Source of the DNA: Rhizobium sp. NXC14
GTDB taxonomy: Bacteria > Pseudomonadota > Alphaproteobacteria > Rhizobiales > Rhizobiaceae
Assembly (NCBI RefSeq): GCF_002117485.1
Contig: NZ_CP021031.1
Location: 1 to 64,000, forward strand
Direction: 5' to 3'
Length of the DNA: 64,000 bases
Part shown: in pieces, positions 45,316 to 54,081 of the stretch
How positions within the stretch are numbered: position 1 is the stretch's first letter
How the letters are laid out: the number at the start of each line of letters is the position of its first letter
Made by a program: the position numbers and the translations under genes
Notes under the pieces: generated by a model
What the model saw: the letters and a program-made list of their open reading frames with translations, nothing else
The model's database searches: none
What the model was told of the DNA's origin: nothing

Positions 45316-45621
45316 ATGTGGTATCGCTCGGCGGCCATTTCACTATTGATAATTGTTGGGGGATGTGCGGCGACGCCCAATACAGTCGAGGTTGCGTCTT
45401 TTGGAGAAGCGACAACAAACGCGGTGTCGGTTGTAGGGGAGACAAGCCATCTCGAGGATGAACTTGCACTCGCCTACGCAACAGAACTCAATGCCTGTCG
45501 CTATCTCCGGTCTCAGAGCTACGCTGTCGCGCCGCTACGAACCGATTCTCCTCAACGGCATCTAGCGGAGCAAGTTGCTTTCCTGAAGGCGCTATCCAAT
45601 TATGCTGCCGCGCTATCCTAA
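45316..45621 (+). pseudogene. Small lipoprotein, probably truncated
   Basis: The ATG at 45316 gives a 101-residue product with a lipobox LIIVGGCAA at about residues 10-18. The frame ends in a TAA at 45619, but sense clearly continues in the same frame (ATDPIAIAKLKAAANQLTTS), running into the antisense end of the next gene near 45700. The stop and the lost 3' end suggest truncation, though a shorter lipoprotein could still be made. It is the last gene of the membrane-protease-lipoprotein set. Confidence 0.55.
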
Positions 45622-45665
45622 GCCACGGATCCTATCGCAATTGCGAAGCTCAAAGCAGCTGCCAA

Positions 45666-45989
45666 TCAGTTGACAACAAGCGCTGCGAAACTACTGACAG
45701 TCGCGTCTCCTAGAAGCCGATCAGCATCCGTCCACTCGAGTGTTATTGCCCCTGGGTCACCTGGCGCCACGCCCACACGCCCGGCCATAGCGTCGAGGAT
45801 ACGGTCGCGATCTGTACTCATCTTGAGGGTGCCGAAATCATCGATTGCAATAGCTTCCGACGAGTGCACTTTATGGGCCTGAATTTTGTTGGTTGGGTCA
45901 CGGTGCCAGGCGAAAGTTTCCCAATCCTCGATAGCTGCGATACCGGCCGGAAACAGGTTCTGCCGCACCGCTTCAAAATCGGACAACAT
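45666..45989 (-). CDS. Conserved-looking small hypothetical protein
   Basis: A 107-residue soluble protein (MLSDFEAVRQNLFPAGIAAI ... PGDPGAITLEWTDADRLLGD) with no motif known to me. Its last ~15 codons overlap the antisense continuation of the lipoprotein frame, so one of the two 3' ends was probably made by recombination here. It follows the DUF2726 gene by 79 bases in the same direction and may be co-transcribed. Confidence 0.5.
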   Translation of the reverse strand: MLSDFEAVRQNLFPAGIAAIEDWETFAWHRDPTNKIQAHKVHSSEAIAIDDFGTLKMSTDRDRILDAMAGRVGVAPGDPGAITLEWTDADRLLGDATVSSFAALVVN

Positions 45990-46068
45990 CGCGGGTGCCC
46001 CTCAACAAGGCGATCTATTCCTCCAGGCGAAGGGGTCCAACCGCGCATGCGTTCGTGATGAGATCGCT

Positions 46069-46794
46069 TTAGGTCACACTCGGTTTGTCCACCAGCTTTT
46101 CGACCAACTGCCTGAGTTCCGATGGCGTGGTTTGGCCAGCCACCACTTCATAATAGCCGATGCCGGCGCGGCGCAGCGCCTCCTTCTTGACCGCGTCACG
46201 CGCCGCCGCGGTGCCTTGATGGTGAGCTCCGCCCTGGTATTCGATGACGTGCCGCGGCTGGCAATTGCCGTCGACAAGGAGCAAGTCGACACGTTTGGAA
46301 TTGATGCAACTGTAGGCCTCCGGGTCCGCACTTCGCAGGATCTCGCCTAATGAAACCTGAGCCATCACCTGCCATGACGGATTGCAGCCGATTACAACGC
46401 TGTCGAGTTCCCGAAACACCCGGGCTTCACTCTTGCTCAGCAATGGCTGGATGGTAAACTTCGAGCGCATCACGATACGCAGTTGATCCGTGGCATCGAT
46501 TGGCCGCGATGGCTGAGCAGCTGGGGTCTGAAGCCAGGGGCCCTGTATGACGCGCCCGCTCCAGCGCCTTTCCTCTGATTGCGACCTGTTTCTCTCTGGC
46601 CACGCCTGTCTGCTCGTCGCGGTTAGAAACTGCTCAACGGCCATGCCGATGATAATACCCACGAACAGCGCGGCGATTAGCAGTTCGGGCTTTTCGAAGT
46701 CTGCAATGGTTATGCCGCCCGAAGCGCTGACTGCGGCAGCTCCGATGATCAGCCAAGGTGCCGCAGACAGCACCGACCTTTGGCGATATTGCAT
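46069..46794 (-). CDS. Membrane-anchored DUF2726 (PD-(D/E)XK-like) protein
   Basis: A 241-residue protein starting MQYRQRSVLSAAPWLIIGAA with two membrane helices (about 8-24 and 37-56), then a DUF2726 domain at about 100-225: LLSKSEARVFRELDSVV, VMAQVSLGEIL, RVDLLLVDGNCQPRHVIEYQ, GGAHHQG and ALRRAGIGYYEVVAG. D...IEYQG and the following His fit a very-short-patch-repair/PD-(D/E)XK-like fold. ATG 46794 has GGAG upstream; an earlier TTG has none. Its anchor is duplicated at 42710-42919. Confidence 0.7.
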   Translation of the reverse strand: MQYRQRSVLSAAPWLIIGAAAVSASGGITIADFEKPELLIAALFVGIIIGMAVEQFLTATSRQAWPERNRSQSEERRWSGRVIQGPWLQTPAAQPSRPIDATDQLRIVMRSKFTIQPLLSKSEARVFRELDSVVIGCNPSWQVMAQVSLGEILRSADPEAYSCINSKRVDLLLVDGNCQPRHVIEYQGGAHHQGTAAARDAVKKEALRRAGIGYYEVVAGQTTPSELRQLVEKLVDKPSVT

Positions 46795-46859
46795 GTCCCG
46801 CTCCGGATTCCCCGCCAAGATAGTATGACGCCTTTACGGCGCGCGGAAAGTTATCCAAA

Positions 46860-47263
46860 AGAATGAGGTCTCGAAGGCATGAAGCTTCCCTCGAGTAACC
46901 GATATTTCTAGCAGTCAGCCTACATCCGCCTCGGCCCAGAACGTTCCTGCCTCCCTGGCATGGCGAGAGCTTTCGAGGTCAGCGGCCGGCTTGTTGCTAT
47001 GGTGTTCACGTTCTGGGCCAGGAAGATCGCATAATGGATCGTCGGGAACCCTGTGAAAAATGTCTCGGCACGAACTTCTGGTGCCGATTTCTTTCAAGGG
47101 CTTTGAGCGCATAGACGGCCCTCGGCCCATTCGATTGGCCACCAATTCTCCTCCCGGAATGGTGCGATCGATCTGATATGCCCATAGACCGGTAGTCCGG
47201 TAGGCGCTATTCATGTAACCGTACATCACCAAATCATCCCTTATTATCCCAAGGCCTCTCATA
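46860..47263. other. Spacer upstream of the SyrB-like gene with a repeat shared with the right edge
   Basis: About 400 bases without a supported gene. A minus-strand frame through it (to 46915) lacks a ribosome site and overlaps the SyrB-like gene. At 46980-47001 a 22-bp sequence is shared exactly with 62575-62596, and weaker similarity continues for about 35 bases, so both places may carry a piece of the same lost sequence. Confidence 0.4.
46980..47001. repeat. 22-bp repeat shared with the toxin-gene remnant, copy 1
   Basis: The 22 bases starting CAGCGGCCGGCTTGTTGC match 62575-62596 exactly. After the match both loci continue with GTTCAC or similar, a TGGGC and ATCGCATA, with small gaps. 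This looks like a common remnant rather than chance. Confidence 0.5.
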
Positions 47264-47935
47264 TTGAAAAAAGCGCAACGCAGTTTTGCCGTCGAGTACA
47301 AGAACGGCAGGCGAAAACTCGATCCCAAGTCGAACTCGATCTGGGGCAACATGGATCTAAAGTCAGTCGCTCGCGACCTAGAAGAAGAGACATCGCCGCA
47401 TCCATCAAATAGCTCTCAGCGTGGCAAATCTGACGGCGAAACGTCTTTCCCGGAACCTGACGGCAAGTCGTTGTTGACACCGTCTCTTGGGGCGTCAACA
47501 ACTGTATCAGATACACAGGAGATGAGCATGGCCGACGAGACTGATACGGCAACCAAGGCCGATGGACCGACCGTTGTTGAAACACCCGCTGCGCCGAAGA
47601 AACAGCGCAAACCCCGCGCCAAGAAAGCGGCGGCACTTGAGACCTCGTCAGCTGACGCTACTGCAGAGCCGGCAACGGCGCTGACCGGCGCCGGTGGCGG
47701 GAAGAGGAGAGGGCGCAAGGCAAAGGTGATCGAAGCTGCGTCAAGTACTAAACGTACGCGTGTTAGCCGTGCTCCAAAGCCCGCACAGACCACCTTGGCC
47801 GCGCCGATGACGGCGATCGATGAGATGGCGGATCTCTTGCAGTTGGAAGAGGAAAATCAGCGACTGCGCAAGCTTCTGGCTGAAAAGCTTCGTGCAGAGA
47901 ATGCCGATCTGCGCAAACGGCTCAAGCTCGACTGA
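47264..47935 (+). CDS. SyrB-like regulator
   Basis: A 223-residue protein. The N-terminus (KKAQRSFAVEYKNGRRKL, SIWGNMDLKSVARDL) is a conserved module of rhizobial SyrB-like proteins; the middle is a Lys/Ala/Pro-rich basic region with AT-hook-like RKPRAKK and GGKRRGRKAK; the end is a coiled coil (AIDEMADLLQLEEENQRLRK, LLAEKLRAENADLRKRL). SyrB of Sinorhizobium meliloti negatively affects exopolysaccharide and symbiotic gene expression through syrM. The start appears to be TTG at 47264 as the conserved N-terminus begins there; the ATG at 47526 would leave only the classical SyrB part. Confidence 0.8.
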   Translation: MKKAQRSFAVEYKNGRRKLDPKSNSIWGNMDLKSVARDLEEETSPHPSNSSQRGKSDGETSFPEPDGKSLLTPSLGASTTVSDTQEMSMADETDTATKADGPTVVETPAAPKKQRKPRAKKAAALETSSADATAEPATALTGAGGGKRRGRKAKVIEAASSTKRTRVSRAPKPAQTTLAAPMTAIDEMADLLQLEEENQRLRKLLAEKLRAENADLRKRLKLD

Positions 47936-48062
47936 TATGAGTAGCCGGTCAATCGCCGGCTGCATTGCTATGCTTATCAAGACATACAGTTTGGCAGCGA
48001 AGATGCCGTTGCCGGAACCAAAACTCACTGCCTGCTTGCGGGTTAAACGCGAGGTCAGATAG

Positions 48063-48620
48063 ATGGCGTCTCCCTGGAAATTTCTTTCTCGACTGATCTC
48101 ACCGGGACGCGAACAAAGGAGAGAAGGCGGCTCGACCAAGAGGGTTGCCGCGGACCCGTTGGCTATTGCCGGTCCGATTGAAGCGCCTGCCGAGGAGAAC
48201 CTGAATAGCGACGGCCGACCGACAAGCGATGCGACGCACCACGATCGATCCGCTTCAATTTCCGCAGAGCCTGTGCGTTCCGAAGAAGCCAAAAACGATC
48301 GCCAGGATAAAGTCGAAATCGAAGATGCCGGAGCCGTGCAGGCTGTTCATCCAGCTCTTTCCGGCGAGACAGGTACGGACATCATCGCTGCGCTTGGTGT
48401 TGTGGACATTCAGGCTGTCGAGGTCGCGCCGCGCAATCAAAGAAATCGCGGCAAGAATGCGGTAGCCGTTCCAAACACTCCCCAGGCCGCCCAGGTCAGC
48501 GACACCGCAAACGAGATGAAACTGGATGAAGAGATCAGGCTGCTCAGGGGGCAGCTCGCCAGAAGGCTAAAGCTCCAGAACGAACAGCTGAGAAAAATGC
48601 TGGAGCGGTTTGAACGGTGA
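48063..48620 (+). CDS. SyrB-associated coiled-coil protein
   Basis: A 185-residue protein often found after SyrB-like genes in rhizobia as I recall: MASPWKFLSRLISPGREQRR at the start, a long polar, disordered middle, and a terminal coiled coil (LDEEIRLLRGQLARRLKLQN, EQLRKMLERFER) much like the end of the SyrB-like protein. ATG at 48063. Function not known; a DNA-binding partner or antagonist is possible. Confidence 0.65.
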   Translation: MASPWKFLSRLISPGREQRREGGSTKRVAADPLAIAGPIEAPAEENLNSDGRPTSDATHHDRSASISAEPVRSEEAKNDRQDKVEIEDAGAVQAVHPALSGETGTDIIAALGVVDIQAVEVAPRNQRNRGKNAVAVPNTPQAAQVSDTANEMKLDEEIRLLRGQLARRLKLQNEQLRKMLERFER

Positions 48621-48983
48621 TGACCTGCCAACTGAACCTTCACCCAGCGGCGACAAGAGCCTCGAAGGACCTTGGAATAGCAATAGGAGTGGGCATGAAG
48701 GACTCGATACATGATGTGGATCAGGAAGTCATCTATTGCCAAAAGCGCGGGAAGATCACCCCTTCATTGCAGTCCGAACCAAACATGTAAGGGATTGCAG
48801 GCGTGCGGCAGCGAGCAGACGTCATGTTCAGCGCATTCGAAATAGGGGGTGTGCTGACCATACGGGCGGCGTGCCATGTCCAGACGGCGGAGATTGCCGA
48901 GAGGTTCGCCACCGAGCCTGACCTCGGCGACGAAAGGCACGATTGGAGTCGGCGAGCAGCAGGACGACGAGATAGACGACGGA
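48621..48983. other. No confident gene
   Basis: About 360 bases. A 57-codon frame starting at 48620 in the stop codon of the preceding gene (MTCQLNLHPAATRASKDLGI ...) and a frame at 48803-49015 both lack ribosome sites and family similarity. The latter overlaps the end of the kup gene antisense. Confidence 0.4.
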
Positions 48984-50930
48984 TCAGAAAACGTTTCCTA
49001 ATGAAGCAGCGCTGACGCCGTCGCGGGTCAGATTGTCGTCTGGAGGCCGAGTTCGACCACCCGGCCGGTTGGGAGCCCGAAATAGTCTGTCGCGTTCCCG
49101 GCGTTCTGGCGCTAGCGCGATGAATAGCCGGTCCTGCCAGAACGGCATGCCGCGCCGCTTCGAGGGAAGGATCGTCCGGCGCGAGAGGAAGAAGGACGTC
49201 GACATGATGTCAAATTTCAGGCCAAGTTTGCGCACTAGGACGAGCGCGCGCGGGATGTTCGGCGTCTCCATGTAGCCGAACGTTATGATCAAGCGGCTGA
49301 AGCGCGGATTGAAGCTCTCCAGGAAGATTTTCTCGTCATCGGGAACGAAGGGGGTCGCCGCTGTCACCACGCTGAGGATGACGTTGTGTTCGTGAAGAAC
49401 CTTGTAGTGCTTCAGACTGTGGAGGAGGGCAGTCGGCGCGCCCTCGATGTCGCTCGTCAGGAATATCGCGGTCCCCGGCACGGTTGGCGGTTGTTTCTGG
49501 GCCAGCTTGTCGATGATCGCAGCCAGGGGAATCTCGTCCATCTTCGTGCGGGCGGCAAGCAGCCGGCGTCCCGACATCCACGTCTGCATGATCAGTCCCA
49601 TCGTACAGGCGACCGCGACCGGCACCCAGCCGCCGTCCGCGAACTTGGCGACGTTGGCGGCAAGGAAACCGGCGTCGATGATCACAAGCGGCAGCACCAC
49701 CGCTGTGGCGATGATAGTTTTCCAGTTCCAGATGCGCCGCATGACGACATAGAGCAGCACCGATGTGATCAGCATCTCACCGGTGACCGCTATGCCATAA
49801 GCCGCGGAGAGGCCGCTCGAATTGCGGAACTGGAGCACCAGTGCGACCACGAAGATGAAGAGGAGCGAGTTGACCTGCGGCATGAAAATCTGCCCGGACT
49901 GGGTTTCCGAAGTGTGGAGGATCTGGAGGCGCGGGAGCAGGTTCAGGTGCATCGCCTGGCGCACGAGGGAATACGCGCCTGATATCACCGCCTGGCTGGC
50001 GATAACGGTTGCGGCGGTCGCAAGGCAGACGATCGGAATCTTCGCCCAGTCGGGATGCATCCCGAAGAAAGGATGGGCTGCCATCTCGGGGTTTGCCAGC
50101 ACGAAGGCGCCTTGCCCAAAGTAGTTGAGCAACAGGCACGGAAAGACAAGCACGAACCAGGCGGTGACGATCGGCCGCCGACCGAAGTGGCCGAGGTCGA
50201 CGTACAGCGCCTCTGCTCCCGTGACGGCAAGAAACACGGCGCCGAGGACGGTGATTGTGGTGCCGACGTTGGAAGCGGCGTAGCGAAGCGCATGGAGAGG
50301 ATTGACGGCCCAGAGAACATCCGGATAGTCGACGATGTGAGCGGTCCCGCTGACGCCCAGCACCACGAACCACAGCGCCATGACGGGACCGAATACGGAA
50401 GCGACTCCGCCCGTTCCAAGCCGCTGGACGAAGAAGAGAACCGCGATGATTGCCAAGGTGATTGGGACGATCCAGGCGGAAAGTGCAGGCGCGACCACCT
50501 GGATGCCCTCGACAGCAGACAATACCGATATGGCCGGAGTGATAATGGCGTCGCCGAGGAAGAGCGAGGCACCTGCGACGCCAAGAACAAGAACCCAGGC
50601 AGGCCGACTTGACAGGCTTTCCCTCGCGAGCGTCATCAGGGAAAGCGTCCCGCCTTCGCCGCGGTTGTCCGCCTTCAGGACGAAGGAGACGTACTTGACA
50701 GTCACGACGATCGCCAGCGCCCAGACGATGAGGGAAAGGATACCGAGGACGTTTTCTCTATGCGATCCGCTCCCCATCGTCGCATGCAGCGCCTCCCTGA
50801 AAGCATAAAGCGGACTGGTGCCTATGTCTCCATAGACGACCCCGAGAGCGGCGAGCACCAGGCTAGGAAGGCGGCTACTGGTTTCATGTTCGATCTCGGG
50901 ATCTTGTGATCTGAGTTGGGGATAGGTCAA
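48984..50930 (-). CDS. kup: Kup potassium uptake protein
   Basis: A 648-residue K+/H+ symporter of the KUP/HAK/KT family. LAALGVVYGDIGTSPLYAFR near residue 32 is the family signature at the first helix; some twelve membrane helices follow to about residue 460, with VKADNRGEGG in an early loop written here as LKADNRGEGGTLSLM, and a cytoplasmic C-terminal domain (TAIFLTSDIEGAPTALLHSL). The start appears to be TTG 50930, as no ATG occurs before the first helix. It imports K+ at low pH or low supply. Single gene; next to a regulator remnant. Confidence 0.93.
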   Translation of the reverse strand: MTYPQLRSQDPEIEHETSSRLPSLVLAALGVVYGDIGTSPLYAFREALHATMGSGSHRENVLGILSLIVWALAIVVTVKYVSFVLKADNRGEGGTLSLMTLARESLSSRPAWVLVLGVAGASLFLGDAIITPAISVLSAVEGIQVVAPALSAWIVPITLAIIAVLFFVQRLGTGGVASVFGPVMALWFVVLGVSGTAHIVDYPDVLWAVNPLHALRYAASNVGTTITVLGAVFLAVTGAEALYVDLGHFGRRPIVTAWFVLVFPCLLLNYFGQGAFVLANPEMAAHPFFGMHPDWAKIPIVCLATAATVIASQAVISGAYSLVRQAMHLNLLPRLQILHTSETQSGQIFMPQVNSLLFIFVVALVLQFRNSSGLSAAYGIAVTGEMLITSVLLYVVMRRIWNWKTIIATAVVLPLVIIDAGFLAANVAKFADGGWVPVAVACTMGLIMQTWMSGRRLLAARTKMDEIPLAAIIDKLAQKQPPTVPGTAIFLTSDIEGAPTALLHSLKHYKVLHEHNVILSVVTAATPFVPDDEKIFLESFNPRFSRLIITFGYMETPNIPRALVLVRKLGLKFDIMSTSFFLSRRTILPSKRRGMPFWQDRLFIALAPERRERDRLFRAPNRPGGRTRPPDDNLTRDGVSAASLGNVF

Positions 50931-51087
50931 AGGGCCTCGCGTTGTATCTGCCGCGCTCGATCCGCCGCTGACGGAGTAGTTCGAAAATGCGAGGCGGTCA
51001 CCACGATGTCAAACAAGTTTGTACCATCGGATTGTGATCCAGAGGAGCCAATCCTGCCCGATTGAATCCGCTCCTCTGAAAACCGTC

Positions 51088-51390
51088 TCACATGAGGCCG
51101 ACATCCTGCTCAAAGCCGCCACGACCTGTTCGTGATCGTATGGCTTCGGAAAGAACACGGTTCTCAATGTCGCTGTCATCGAGGCGGAAATGTCCAGCGG
51201 TGATGATGATCTCGATCGGCGGCCATCGGTCGCGGATCGCGGCTGCGAGCTTCAACCCGTTCATGGATCTCGGCAAGTCGGCGTCGGTGAACACGATCGT
51301 AATGTCCCGCCGCGCTTCCAGGATCGCGATTGCTTCGTCCGCATCGCGCGCCTCGACGGGATCGGATCCGCCTTCCTGCACCATGTCCAT
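51088..51390 (-). pseudogene. Response-regulator receiver remnant
   Basis: The frame from 51390 (MDMVQEGGSDPVEARDADEA ... IVFTDADLPRSMNGLKLAAA ... IIITAGHF) is a CheY-like receiver lacking its first ~25 residues, including the acidic pair that binds Mg. The phosphorylatable Asp is in FTDADLP. Near 51165 the sense moves one frame (TVFFPKPYDHEQVVAALSRM), which carries the conserved K-P. Truncation plus frameshift make it non-functional. Confidence 0.65.
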
Positions 51391-51443
51391 CAGTCATCTC
51401 TGCGGCTTCAATACCCTGCTTTGCCGAGAGAACAAACCTATTG

Positions 51444-52316
51444 TCAAATAGCTTGCGACGTCAGCCAATCGGCGAACACCTTTGACAGCCGCCGCTGGCT
51501 GCCGGCTTTTGGATAGGCGAGGTAGTGGCCGATGTAGCGGTTGTCGCGGCTGTTGCTGAACGGGCGAACCAGACGCCCGCTGTCCAGCTCGCGCCTTGCC
51601 AGAGTGTTGGACTCCAACGCCACTCCCAGCCCGTTTGCCGCGGCGTCGACTGCCAGAAAGCTTCTATCGAAGCTCATGGCCGGGAGGGGCGGGGGGCCGA
51701 GGTTATTAAGTTCGAACCAGTCGATCCACTGAATTCTTTTCAGGTCGCTGCGGATGAGGGGAAGACGCGCCAGGTCCCGCGGGTTTTTCAGTCGTTCAGG
51801 CATCTTTGGAGAACACAGCGGAGAAATGATCTCTTCTCCAAGCGGCACAACGATCAAATCTTCTCTGTTCGATGGTTCGCCGTAAACGATGTCGACATCG
51901 AAGAGGCCGTCCACGAAACGCGCATAGTTTGTGCTTGCCGCCACCCGGACCTCAACCCCCTCGTTCTTGCCCAGGAAGTCGGGAAGACGTGCCGAGAGCA
52001 CCTGCGCGGCGTAGCTCGGCGCGCAGTGAACCCGCAGCAGGTGGGTCTTGTTGGATGAAATCATCTCAACACCGCGACGAAGCTCTTCGAATGCGTTGGA
52101 TGCATGGGAGAGGAGTGTCTGCCCTGCGAGGGTAAGGGTGACCTTGCGTGTGCTCCGTTCAAACAGGGATATGCCAAGGTCACGCTCGAGCTTTGCAATG
52201 GCGTGACTTACGGCGCTGGGTGACAGGTGCAGCTCCTCGGCTGCAGCGCGAAAAGACGCCAGCCTGGCTGCGGCTTCAAAGATGCGGACCGCGGAGAGCG
52301 AGGCCATCTGCAACAT
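51444..52316 (-). CDS. LysR-family regulator of the catabolic cluster
   Basis: A 290-residue LysR protein. The winged helix is at 5-65 (AVRIFEAAARLASFRAAAEE, LHLSPSAVSHAIAKLERDLG), the effector-binding domain at about 90-285. The GcvA-like subgroup is suggested by the sequence pattern of the recognition helix and the LFERSTRKVTLT hinge. It is divergent from the SDR gene with 140 bases between, in which a T-N11-A dyad is found; this arrangement indicates that it controls the cluster to its right and itself. Confidence 0.88.
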   Translation of the reverse strand: MLQMASLSAVRIFEAAARLASFRAAAEELHLSPSAVSHAIAKLERDLGISLFERSTRKVTLTLAGQTLLSHASNAFEELRRGVEMISSNKTHLLRVHCAPSYAAQVLSARLPDFLGKNEGVEVRVAASTNYARFVDGLFDVDIVYGEPSNREDLIVVPLGEEIISPLCSPKMPERLKNPRDLARLPLIRSDLKRIQWIDWFELNNLGPPPLPAMSFDRSFLAVDAAANGLGVALESNTLARRELDSGRLVRPFSNSRDNRYIGHYLAYPKAGSQRRLSKVFADWLTSQAI

Positions 52317-52323
52317 CGGATTA

Positions 52324-52338
52324 GTGAACCAGATTCAC
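52324..52338. promoter_or_regulatory. Putative LysR box (T-N11-A dyad)
   Basis: GTGAACCAGATTCAC is a perfect 5+5 dyad that contains T-N11-A (52325-52337), the LysR-type consensus. It lies eight bases upstream of the LysR start and about 118 bases before the SDR start, so binding there would repress lysR and, with a second half-site nearer the SDR promoter, activate the cluster. Confidence 0.55.
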
Positions 52339-52455
52339 CCACCGTTGTAAACTTCGCGTTTGTCGAATGGCGTCAACTCGATCAGTTTCGACCCCGCAAG
52401 CCAACTGACTTGCCGAAGATTTGCCAGATGCTGGGACGCATCGGGAGGAGATTAC

Positions 52456-53217
52456 ATGTTACTCAATGGGAAGACCGCGGTCATTTCGGGCGCGGCGAGC
52501 AGGCGCGGCATCGGCCGTGCGACGGCGCAGCTTTTCGCCGAGCATGGCGCTCGCGTCGCCATCCTCGATATCGACGCTGACGCTGCTGCGCAGGCGGCCG
52601 CGTCGCTGCCCAGCGTCAAGGCCGGTAGCCACGTGGGATTGCGCTGCGACGTCGCCGACAAGGCATCCTGCGCCGAGGCCGCATCCAAGGTGATCGCCTC
52701 CTTCGGTTCGATAAACGCGCTCGTCAACAATGCCGGCATCACCCAGCCGGTCGGCACGCTCGATATCACCGAAGCCGACTGGCAGCGGATCGTCGCGGTC
52801 AACATGACCGGGGTACTCTTCCTCAGCCAGGCCTTCATCCCCTACATGCGCGACAATGGTGGCGGATCGATTGCCTGCATGTCCTCGGTGTCGGCGCAGC
52901 GGGGCGGCGGCATCTTCGGCGGACCTCATTACTCCGCAGCCAAGGCAGGCGTGCTCGGCCTTGCCAAAGCGATGGCCCGCGAATTCGGTCCAGCCGGCAT
53001 TCGCGTCAACTCCGTCACGCCTGGCCTCATCCAGACGGATATCACGGGTGGCAAGCTCACCGATGAGATGCGCGCCGACATCATCAAGGGCATCCCTCTG
53101 AGCCGGCTCGGAGAGGCGGCCGACGTCGCGAACATCTATCTGTTCCTGGCCTCTGATCTGTCGGCCTACGTCACCGGCGCGGTCATCGACGTCAACGGCG
53201 GCATGCTGATCCACTGA
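52456..53217 (+). CDS. Short-chain dehydrogenase/reductase
   Basis: A 253-residue classical SDR: ISGAASRRGIG near residue 10-20 is the (slightly expanded) NAD(P) loop, LDID at 37-40 suggests NAD preference, NNAG at 91-94, Ser143/144 and the catalytic YSAAK (Y159, K163). ATG at 52456 has GGGAGGAG upstream; sequence before it is not protein-like. First gene of a run SDR, transketolase halves, TRAP, ABC and amidohydrolase in the same direction. It probably oxidises a polyol or sugar intermediate. Confidence 0.9.
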   Translation: MLLNGKTAVISGAASRRGIGRATAQLFAEHGARVAILDIDADAAAQAAASLPSVKAGSHVGLRCDVADKASCAEAASKVIASFGSINALVNNAGITQPVGTLDITEADWQRIVAVNMTGVLFLSQAFIPYMRDNGGGSIACMSSVSAQRGGGIFGGPHYSAAKAGVLGLAKAMAREFGPAGIRVNSVTPGLIQTDITGGKLTDEMRADIIKGIPLSRLGEAADVANIYLFLASDLSAYVTGAVIDVNGGMLIH

Positions 53218-53241
53218 GGTTCAATCCGAAGAGAGACCCAC

Positions 53242-54081
53242 ATGAGCCAGATTGGCCACAATATCAGCCTGACAGAGCGCGCCCGGCGCATCCGCCGTCA
53301 CGCGCTGCGCATGGGCGAAGTGCAGGGGCAGGGTTACATCGCCCAAGCGCTCGGCGTCGCCGATGTCCTTGCCGTGTCCTACTTCCACGCCACGAACTAC
53401 CGGCCGGAAGATCCGGAATGGGACGGCCGCGACAGGTTCCTGCTGTCGATCGGCCACTATGCGATCGCGCTTTATGCAGCTCTGATCGAAGCCAAGATCA
53501 TTCCCGAGGACGAGCTGGAAACCTACGGCACGGATGACAGCCGATTGCCGATGTCCGGCATGGCCGCCTACACGCCCGGCATGGAAATCACCGGCGGATC
53601 GCTCGGCCATGGCCTCGGAATTGCTGTCGGCATGGCCTTGGCGCTGAAGCGGAAGAAATCGTCCTCTTTCGTCTACAACCTGTTTTCCGACGGCGAACTC
53701 GATGAAGGTTCGACCTGGGAGGCCGCGATGTCGGCCGGCTCCTATAAGCTCGACAATCTGATCGGCATCGTCGACGTCAATCAGATGCAGGCCGACGGCC
53801 CGTCGATCGGTGTGCTCAATTTCGAACCGCTTGCCGCCAAATTCGAAGCCTTCGGCTGGTTCGTGCAGCGGGTCGACGGCAACGATATCGGCGCGCTGGT
53901 CGAGGCCTTCGACGCTGCTCGTCACCACGCCGAGCCGAAGCCTCGCATCATCATATGCGACACGAAGATGGCGAAGGGGGTGCCCTTCCTCGAGGCGCGC
54001 GATCGAAACCACTTCCTGCGCGTCGAACCCCACGAATGGGCCGAGGCCCTCAGGATCATCGATGCGGGAGTGGAAGCATGA
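53242..54081 (+). CDS. Transketolase, N-terminal (ThDP pyrophosphate-binding) subunit
   Basis: A 279-residue half-transketolase. LSIGHYAIALYAALIEA and GGSLGHGLGIAVGMALALKR are transketolase landmarks, and FSDGELDEGSTWEAAMSAGS with NLIGIVDVNQMQ forms the ThDP/Mg motif (SDG in place of the common GDG, then N). Split transketolases work as paired subunits; the partner starts four bases inside its stop codon. Probable role: two-carbon transfer in breakdown of the imported sugar. Confidence 0.9.
   Translation: MSQIGHNISLTERARRIRRHALRMGEVQGQGYIAQALGVADVLAVSYFHATNYRPEDPEWDGRDRFLLSIGHYAIALYAALIEAKIIPEDELETYGTDDSRLPMSGMAAYTPGMEITGGSLGHGLGIAVGMALALKRKKSSSFVYNLFSDGELDEGSTWEAAMSAGSYKLDNLIGIVDVNQMQADGPSIGVLNFEPLAAKFEAFGWFVQRVDGNDIGALVEAFDAARHHAEPKPRIIICDTKMAKGVPFLEARDRNHFLRVEPHEWAEALRIIDAGVEA

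Noticed and set aside
46915..47352. 145-codon minus-strand frame
   Set aside because: No ribosome site or motif, and its start lies inside the conserved SyrB-like N-terminus.
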